11,705 nucleotides of DNA from Verrucomicrobiota bacterium (GTDB lineage: Bacteria; Verrucomicrobiota; Verrucomicrobiia; Opitutales; Opitutaceae): positions 1 through 11,705 of the forward strand of contig JAEWNN010000166.1 in NCBI GenBank assembly GCA_023457035.1, in the 5' to 3' direction. Positions 7,511 to 11,705 of this stretch are shown piece by piece. Position 1 is the stretch's first letter. Every line of letters begins with the position of its first letter. The translations under genes and the position numbers were made by a program. The notes under the pieces are model-generated. The model was given only the letters and a program-made list of their open reading frames with translations, did not search any database and was not told where the DNA came from.

Positions 7511-7541
7511 GCGGCCGTGCGGCGCGGGGGATTCCGCTGCT

Positions 7542-7559
7542 GTGCGGCGCCCGCCGCAC
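7542..7559 (+). terminator. Hairpin after prmA, possible terminator
   Basis: GTGCGGC (7542-7548) pairs perfectly with GCCGCAC (7553-7559) across a GCCC loop, 31 bases after the prmA stop. There is no T tract after it, so it would be a non-canonical terminator or a pause site for plus-strand transcription. Confidence 0.4.
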
Positions 7560-7576
7560 GCGCGGGGACCGGCAAC

Positions 7577-7608
7577 AAAACAGCCGACCCCCGGGCGGGA
7601 TCGGCTGT
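7577..7608 (-). terminator. Intrinsic terminator of the lipoprotein gene
   Basis: ACAGCCGA (7580-7587) is the exact reverse complement of TCGGCTGT (7601-7608), with C-rich and G-rich inner bases that extend the stem. Read on the minus strand, the hairpin is followed at once by TTTTGTT. It begins 26 bases past the stop codon of the lipoprotein gene. This is the best intrinsic terminator in the window. Confidence 0.75.
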
Positions 7609-7634
7609 GAAGGGAAACGGGACGGTCCGTGTGC

Positions 7635-8552
7635 TCAGCGCGCGGAGACGGTCACCGGGACGGCGATCTCGCCGTTGCCGGCGCCGGTCACGAACAGGCT
7701 GCCGGTGCCCGGCTGGCCGCCCTGCACGGTGATCGTGGCGGTGGTGGCACCGGCCGGGATGATGACCTCGGGCATGATGACCGAGGCCGGCACGTCGGTG
7801 CTCACATCGATGAGCAGGCCGCCCTCGGGGGCGGGGGAGCCGAGCGCAAAGGTGAGGGTGGCGCGCCCTCCGGTGGTGAGATTCAACGCGGACGGGGCGA
7901 CATCGAGCGAGAGACCGTCGACCCGGAACGAGCCGACCTGCTGGCTGGTCGTGCCGTTGTTGAGCGAGACCGTGTAGGCACGGCCGGCCGGTACGGCGGG
8001 CACGGCGAACGAGATCGCGTTGGGGGACTCGAAGACGGTGCGGGCTGGGACGCTGTCGAGGTAGACGACGTCCTGCGGGGTGAAGCCGCGGCCGACGATG
8101 GCGATGCGGGCGCCGATGGGGCCGCGCACGGCCTCGAGCGTGTAGACGTAGCGGTTGGTGAGCCGGATCGTGCGCAGTTCGGTGTACTCCTCGACGGGGA
8201 CGGTCAGGTTGCCGCGCTGGCTGGCGTAGTTGACAAGCAGATAGTAGGTCGCCTCGGTGCGCCCGGCGGGCATGTGGTAGTCGAACTCGTAGAGGCCGTC
8301 GCCCAGCGGGCTCCGCTCCATCGGATGGATCTGGCCGTCGACGACGATCTGGACCTTGAGCGAACCCTTCACGAGCTCGGTCGCGTTGGGCTTCACGCGC
8401 GCCGTGATCGTGTAGATCGACGACGGGTTCTCGGCGACCGTGTCCGAGGTCATGTTGACGATGGTCGAGCTGCAGCCGCCGAGGAACAGCGCGAGCGTGG
8501 TGCCCGCGACGGCGAGGATGCGTTTCCAGGATGAAGCCTGCGAGTGGTGCAT
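7635..8552 (-). CDS. Lipoprotein with IPT/TIG-like domain, function unknown
   Basis: This is a predicted lipoprotein of 305 aa, read from the ATG at 8552. The N-terminus has a basic stretch (WKR), a hydrophobic core (ILAVAGTTLALFL) and a lipobox LGGC with the lipidated cysteine at 27. Ser at the next position suggests the outer membrane. Residues about 40-137 form a beta-rich region I cannot name (DGLYEFDYHMPAGRTEATYY). Residues about 138-212 look like an IPT/TIG immunoglobulin fold (GPIGARIAIVGRGFTPQDVV). Residues about 215-305 resemble another Ig-like surface module (SALNLTTGGRATLTF, IIPAGATTATITV). An upstream in-frame ATG at 8693 would add 47 residues and bury the signal peptide inside hemW, so I reject it. 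No enzymatic motif is visible. A structural, adhesive or ligand-binding role is a guess from the folds. It diverges from hemW and has its own terminator. Confidence 0.82.
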   Translation of the reverse strand: MHHSQASSWKRILAVAGTTLALFLGGCSSTIVNMTSDTVAENPSSIYTITARVKPNATELVKGSLKVQIVVDGQIHPMERSPLGDGLYEFDYHMPAGRTEATYYLLVNYASQRGNLTVPVEEYTELRTIRLTNRYVYTLEAVRGPIGARIAIVGRGFTPQDVVYLDSVPARTVFESPNAISFAVPAVPAGRAYTVSLNNGTTSQQVGSFRVDGLSLDVAPSALNLTTGGRATLTFALGSPAPEGGLLIDVSTDVPASVIMPEVIIPAGATTATITVQGGQPGTGSLFVTGAGNGEIAVPVTVSAR

Positions 8553-8598
8553 AAATGTTTGCGGTGCCGGTGTTTCGTTGCGTGTTGGACCGGCGCAG

Positions 8599-9777
8599 AT
8601 GACGAACTCTCTAACGGTCGGCGCGCGGGCAGAGCAAGAAAAAGCCGAGTCGACGGCGCTCGGTGTGTACGTGCACGTGCCGTTCTGTTCCACGACCTGC
8701 GCGTATTGTGCGTTCTACCAGGTGCGGCCCGAGGGCGACGACCTCGTGCGTTATCTGCAGGATGTGGAGACGGAGTTCTCGCTGGTGGAGACGCCGCTGC
8801 GGGCCGGCACCGTCTTCTGGGGCGGCGGCACGCCGGGACTGCTCCCGGCGAAACACCTCGCCGAGCTCTGCGCGATCGTGCGGCGCAATCTGTCCGCAGC
8901 TCCGACCGAATGGAGCGTGGAACTGGCGCCGGCCACGGTGACGCGCGACCGGCTGGCGGCGCTGCGCGACGGCGGTGTCACGCGCATCTCGCTCGGCGTG
9001 CAAAGCCTGCAGCCGGAGCTGCTCGCGGCGCTCGGCCGGCGGCACACGCGCGAGCAGGCGTTGCGCGCCTACGACCTGGTGCGGGCGGCCGGGTTCGCAT
9101 CTGTCAATGTCGACCTGATGTTCGCCCTGCCCGGGCAGGAGGCGGCGGACTGGGGCGGCGATCTCGCCGCCGCCATCGCGCTCGGGCCCGACCACATCTC
9201 GACGTACTGCCTCACCTTCGAGGAGGACACGGCGCTGTACGTGAAGCTGTCGCAGGGCAAGGTGACGCGCGACGCCGAGCAGGAGGCGGCGCTCTACGAG
9301 GCGACCTGGGACACGCTCGGTGCGGCGGGCTTCGCTCAATACGAGATTTCCAACTACGCACGGCCCGGCCACGCCTGCCGGCACAACCTCAACACCTGGG
9401 CGATGCAGGAGTGGCTCGGCTTCGGTCCCTCCGGCGCGTCGCAACACGCGGGCTGGCGCTACCAGAATCCGCCCGACCTCGCGGCGTGGCGCGCCGACCT
9501 CGCGGCCGGGCGGCGCGGCACGGCGGAGCGCACCGCGCTCACCCCCGAAGTCCTCGCGGCGGATACGCTGATCTTCGGGCTGCGCTGCAACGCCGGGGTG
9601 GACCTGGCGGCGGCGCAGCGGCGGTTCCCGAGTGCGGACTGGTCCGCGTACCGCACGCTGGCGGCGCGGCTGGTCGCGGAAGGCCTGGCCGAGTGGGCCG
9701 CGCCCGAGGTGCTGCGGCTCACGCGCCGCGGCCGCCTGCTCGCCGACTCCGTGGGCACGGCGGTGCTGGAGGCGTGA
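8599..9777 (+). CDS. hemW: Radical SAM heme chaperone HemW
   Basis: HemW binds heme and a [4Fe-4S] cluster and delivers heme to respiratory proteins. It is often mislabelled coproporphyrinogen III oxidase. The protein is 392 aa from the ATG at 8599. YVHVPFCSTTCAYCAFY carries the CxxxCxxC cluster ligands at C30, C34 and C37. The residue two after C37 is Phe, as in HemW, where HemN has Cys. VFWGGGTPGLLP, VTRISLGVQSLQPELL, VNVDLMFALPGQ and DHISTYCLTFEEDTAL are further family motifs. CRHNLNTWAMQEWLGFGP matches the HemW HNxxYW region but with Thr for Tyr. The C-terminal HemN-like domain is present. A longer frame from 8440 would run through the lipoprotein gene's start and is unlikely. Divergent from the lipoprotein gene with 46 bases between starts. 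Confidence 0.93.
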   Translation: MTNSLTVGARAEQEKAESTALGVYVHVPFCSTTCAYCAFYQVRPEGDDLVRYLQDVETEFSLVETPLRAGTVFWGGGTPGLLPAKHLAELCAIVRRNLSAAPTEWSVELAPATVTRDRLAALRDGGVTRISLGVQSLQPELLAALGRRHTREQALRAYDLVRAAGFASVNVDLMFALPGQEAADWGGDLAAAIALGPDHISTYCLTFEEDTALYVKLSQGKVTRDAEQEAALYEATWDTLGAAGFAQYEISNYARPGHACRHNLNTWAMQEWLGFGPSGASQHAGWRYQNPPDLAAWRADLAAGRRGTAERTALTPEVLAADTLIFGLRCNAGVDLAAAQRRFPSADWSAYRTLAARLVAEGLAEWAAPEVLRLTRRGRLLADSVGTAVLEA

Positions 9778-9806
9778 GCGGAGCGCCAACCGGCGTGTGC
9801 TCCGCT
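9777..9806 (+). terminator. Hairpin overlapping hemW stop, possible terminator
   Basis: AGCGGAGC (9777-9784) pairs perfectly with GCTCCGCT (9799-9806) across 14 bases, within which GCC (9785-9787) and GGC (9792-9794) can pair again. The left arm begins on the last base of the hemW TGA. The right arm ends on the first T of a TTGACG sequence that looks like the -35 of the next gene. No T tract follows. Confidence 0.4.
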
Positions 9807-9834
9807 TGACGGGGCGGGCGGCGGTTCCTTGTCT
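9806..9834 (+). promoter_or_regulatory. Candidate promoter of the M23 peptidase gene
   Basis: TTGACG (9806-9811) matches the -35 consensus at 5 of 6. With a 17-base spacer the -10 would be TTGTCT (9829-9834), which matches poorly. The -10 would end 8 bases before the GTG start at 9843, so the transcript would have almost no leader. The geometry resembles the toxin-antitoxin promoter at 11177-11204. Confidence 0.35.
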
Positions 9835-9842
9835 CGGCGGCC

Positions 9843-10862
9843 GTGAAACTGCCGCTCGCCATTCTCTGCTTCGGGTTCGCCGTGACCACGGCGGTGCAGG
9901 CGCGACTGGAGCTCGCGTGGCCCACGCCGAACACGGCCTACCTGGAGGGCCGGCCGATCGAGGAGTATATCCAACCGACGGTGTCGGGAGATCCGGAGTC
10001 GGGGCTGTTCGGTTGCGTGCGCAGCGGCGGTCAGCAGTTCCACGAGGGCATCGACCTGAAGCCGATCGCGGTGCGCGATCGCGGCGAGCCGACCGACGAG
10101 GTCTTCGCGGCGATGGACGGCGTGGTGCGGCATGTGGCCACGAAGGCGGGCCAGAGCAGCTACGGGCGCTACATCGTGATCGAACACCCGAGCGCGACGC
10201 CGGCGTGCTACTCGCTCTACGCACACCTCAGCGCGGTGCGGACCGGCCTGCGGGCGGGCACCGTGGTGCAGCGCGGCGAGGTGATCGGCACGATGGGGCG
10301 CAGCGCGGGTGGCTACACGATCCCGCGCGACCGGGCCCACCTGCATTTCGAACTGGGGTTGGTGGCCACGCAGAGTTTCCAGCCCTGGTACGACCGGCAG
10401 AAGTTCGGCAGCCCGAATCTCCATGGCGAATGGAACGGGATGAACCTGATGGGTTTCGACCCGCGCGATTTCTTCGGTCGGTGGAACGCCGGGAAGGTGG
10501 ATGATGTGAGCGAGTACCTCGCCCAGTTGCCGGTGGCGGTGACGGTGCGGGTGATGGCGTCGCGCACACCGGATTTTGCGTTGCGCTATCCCTCACTGGT
10601 GAAGGGCGAACTGCCGCCGGGTTCGTTGGTCGGGGGCTGGGAGGTCGACTGCTATTGGACGGGGCTGCCGCTGGCGTTGCGACCCTTGAGCGCGCTCGAC
10701 GTGATCGGGCAACGGCCCGGCACGGTGAAGATCGTGGCGGTGAACCACGACGAGGTCGTCGGCCATCGGGCGATCTCGTTGCTGCGCGGCCGCGGTGCCG
10801 CGCAGGCACCCGGCAAGGACCTGCTCGATGTGCTGGGGAAGCTCTTCGGGCCGGTGCGGTAG
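9843..10862 (+). CDS. Secreted M23-family metallopeptidase (LytM-like)
   Basis: This is probably a zinc peptidase acting on peptidoglycan cross-bridges or stems outside the cytoplasmic membrane. It is 339 aa from a GTG start at 9843. A signal peptide is clear (MKLPLAILCFGFAVTTAVQA, cleavage likely after A20) and has no lipobox. The M23 core spans about 60-175. It carries QFHEGID with H67 and D71, YAHLS with H128, and AHLHFE with H166 and H168, the full set of zinc and catalytic residues, so it should be active rather than a degenerate regulator like EnvC. Residues about 175-339 form a C-terminal extension I cannot assign (about 165 aa, Trp and Pro rich early, beta-like later). There are no LysM or SH3 wall-binding motifs. 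It follows hemW by 65 bases but seems to have its own promoter. Confidence 0.88.
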   Translation: MKLPLAILCFGFAVTTAVQARLELAWPTPNTAYLEGRPIEEYIQPTVSGDPESGLFGCVRSGGQQFHEGIDLKPIAVRDRGEPTDEVFAAMDGVVRHVATKAGQSSYGRYIVIEHPSATPACYSLYAHLSAVRTGLRAGTVVQRGEVIGTMGRSAGGYTIPRDRAHLHFELGLVATQSFQPWYDRQKFGSPNLHGEWNGMNLMGFDPRDFFGRWNAGKVDDVSEYLAQLPVAVTVRVMASRTPDFALRYPSLVKGELPPGSLVGGWEVDCYWTGLPLALRPLSALDVIGQRPGTVKIVAVNHDEVVGHRAISLLRGRGAAQAPGKDLLDVLGKLFGPVR

Positions 10863-10949
10863 GCGGGCAGAACTTCGATCTCGGATTGCCGATTTGTGAT
10901 TGGCGGGTGCGGGCAAGGCCGGCCTGCGCGCGAGCCTAGATTCCGCAGA

Positions 10950-11099
10950 CGACAGAAGGTAACGAAGGAAACAAAGAGACTCCGTACCAAGGGGAATCAG
11001 GGCCCACTGGCCCGGGGGATCCTCCCTTCACCTGCCAGGTGAAGACCGAAACCTCGAATTTCCTTATCCAACTTGTTCACACTTCGTTGCCTTCTGTCG
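10950..11099. repeat. Nested inverted-repeat element, MITE- or REP-like
   Basis: The outer arms CGACAGAAGGTAACGAAG (10950-10967) and CTTCGTTGCCTTCTGTCG (11082-11099) are inverted copies with one mismatch in 18, 114 bases apart. Inside are a hairpin GGGCC/GGCCC (11000-11004 and 11009-11013, loop CACT) and a perfect palindrome CTTCACCTG-C-CAGGTGAAG (11026-11044). The whole is 150 bases. I saw no clear target-site duplication at the ends and no transposase. It could be a small non-autonomous element, a dispersed repeat, or terminators of the upstream peptidase gene. Confidence 0.6.
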
Positions 11100-11176
11100 G
11101 TTCCAGCCGCGCTTCTCAGGGTGAGTGATCCGCCGCGGGAGCGATGCGGAATGGGGGGCTCGGATCGATGCCTTCG

Positions 11177-11204
11177 TTGACGGCTCCGGGGTGGATGCTA
11201 GGTT
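11177..11204 (+). promoter_or_regulatory. Promoter of the toxin-antitoxin pair
   Basis: TTGACG (11177-11182, 5 of 6 to the -35 consensus), 16 bases, then TAGGTT (11199-11204, TAnnnT pattern). The predicted start of transcription about 8 bases past the -10 falls on the A of the antitoxin ATG at 11212. This implies a leaderless message and supports that start over the upstream ATG at 11125. Confidence 0.5.
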
Positions 11205-11211
11205 GCGGGCC

Positions 11212-11445
11212 ATGCCGACAAAGGTTGAAGAGATCGTAGCGCAGACCCGGCAACTCAGCCGTGAGGAGCTGGCGGAGTTGGTCGATCTGCTCACGGTCGA
11301 GATGTCCGCCGAACCGAGCCCGGAGCATGAAGCGATGTGGGTGCAGGAGGCGGAGCGCAGACTCGAGGAGCTACGGAGTGGAAGAGTGAAAGCGGTGCCG
11401 GGCGAGGACGTGCTGGCCCGGGCGCGCAAGGCCGTCGGTTTGTGA
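11212..11445 (+). CDS. Type II antitoxin, addiction module component (PF09720-like)
   Basis: A 77-residue protein that fits the putative addiction module component family (PF09720/TIGR02574). Family-like features are the helical start IVAQTRQLSREELAELVDLL and the C-terminal WVQEAERRLEELRSGRVKAV followed by PGEDVLARARKAVGL. The latter resembles the family's W-x-x-E-x-x-x-R pattern and the segment that wraps the toxin. In such systems the antitoxin binds and blocks the toxin and often represses its own promoter. The stop codon overlaps the toxin start by 4 bases (GTGA at 11442-11445), which suggests coupled translation. I chose the ATG at 11212 because a promoter lies just before it. The upstream ATG at 11125 would add 29 residues outside the family. 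The short inverted repeats upstream do not overlap the promoter, so no operator can be pointed to. Confidence 0.82.
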   Translation: MPTKVEEIVAQTRQLSREELAELVDLLTVEMSAEPSPEHEAMWVQEAERRLEELRSGRVKAVPGEDVLARARKAVGL

Positions 11446-11705
11446 AACCGTACGTTTTCCATCCCGAGGCGGAAGCGGAGTTCATGGCGGCGCTGGTGCG
11501 CTATGCGGCGATCAGCGAACCACTCGGGCGGCGATTCTACGCCGCGATCGAGGTGTTGCTCGGTGAAATCAGCAGCGCCCCGCAGCGTTATCCGTACGTG
11601 CGACGCCCGGTGCAACGGCACTTCGGGAAGGTGTTTCCCTACGCGTTGATTTTCGTCGAACAGGCGGACGCGGTGGCGGTGCTCGCCGTGGCCCATTTCC
11701 GACGC
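11442..11705 (+). CDS. RelE/ParE-family toxin, C-terminus cut by window edge
   Basis: Eighty-eight residues are visible from a GTG start that overlaps the antitoxin stop. The frame runs to the right edge without a stop. The start FHPEAEAEFMAALVRYA, the middle PLGRRFYAAIEVLLGEISSA followed by PQRYPYVRR, and the end FPYALIFVEQADAVAVLAVA followed by HFRR match the ParE branch of the RelE/ParE toxin superfamily (PF05016). Typical members are 95-100 residues, so only the last few are missing. ParE toxins poison DNA gyrase and RelE toxins cleave mRNA on the ribosome. The sequence alone does not decide the target, though the partner antitoxin family commonly accompanies ParE-like toxins. No frameshift is visible, so the module looks intact within the window. 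Confidence 0.82.
   Translation, partial: MKPYVFHPEAEAEFMAALVRYAAISEPLGRRFYAAIEVLLGEISSAPQRYPYVRRPVQRHFGKVFPYALIFVEQADAVAVLAVAHFRR

Larger units (their letters stand above)
10863..11211. other. Gene-free repeat-rich spacer
   Basis: I see no credible gene here in 349 bases. The first part holds a short direct repeat, GATTGCCG (10884-10891) and GATTGGCG (10898-10905), and a palindrome AGGCCGGCCT (10916-10925). The middle holds nested inverted repeats (10950-11099). The last 35 bases hold the toxin-antitoxin promoter. A frame running from 11125 into the antitoxin is an upstream extension with no supporting signal. Confidence 0.6.

Noticed and set aside
8611..10224. A 537-residue minus-strand frame opposite hemW and the start of the peptidase gene
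   Set aside because: It is Arg-rich and low in complexity, crosses a gene boundary and a hairpin, and is antisense to two genes with complete catalytic motifs.
10652..10990. Minus-strand frame through the gene-free spacer at the peptidase 3' end
   Set aside because: Its translation comes from the spacer repeats and from antisense peptidase sequence. Such frames commonly arise from short intergenic repeats and have no start signal.
10950..11099. CRISPR repeats or an integron attC site
   Set aside because: There is a single pair of inverted arms rather than regularly spaced direct repeats, and I saw no attC-type R and L boxes or integrase gene.

Overview
The window is high-GC bacterial chromosomal DNA packed with housekeeping genes on both strands. 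Several genes lack a convincing Shine-Dalgarno sequence. The mix of a RodZ-like protein beside FtsK, a lipoprotein with an IPT/TIG-like domain, a PF09720/ParE-type toxin-antitoxin pair and spacers made of short inverted repeats suggests a Verrucomicrobiota bacterium, most likely Opitutaceae. That assignment is an inference from gene content and style, with no marker gene in the window to confirm it.

Layout. Minus strand 1-3524: ftsK (900-3524), then a rodZ-like gene (798 down to the left edge), a division and shape pair read leftward. Plus strand 3625-7510: a class I mannose-6-phosphate isomerase divergent from ftsK, then dnaJ, then purN and prmA 11 bases apart and probably co-transcribed. 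Minus strand 7635-8552: a lipoprotein gene convergent with prmA. The two share a 124-base spacer with one hairpin for each direction, and the minus-strand one has a T tract. Plus strand 8599-10862: hemW (radical SAM heme chaperone), divergent from the lipoprotein gene across only 46 bases, then a secreted M23 metallopeptidase that seems to have its own promoter. Positions 10863-11211 hold no gene but contain nested inverted repeats. The right end (11212-11705) is a type II toxin-antitoxin pair with a 4-base overlap; the toxin runs off the edge.

Most genes work independently: chromosome translocation and cell shape (ftsK, rodZ), sugar phosphate metabolism (manA), protein folding (dnaJ), purine synthesis (purN), ribosomal protein methylation (prmA), heme handling (hemW) and cell-wall hydrolysis (M23 peptidase). 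I found no CRISPR array, tRNA, rRNA, transposase, prophage or defence island, and no clearly novel multi-gene system. The most interesting material is non-coding: two composite inverted-repeat spacers, a perfect 23-base hairpin before dnaJ, promoters placed so that transcripts would start at or next to the start codon, and an 11-base C tract inside the rodZ coding sequence.
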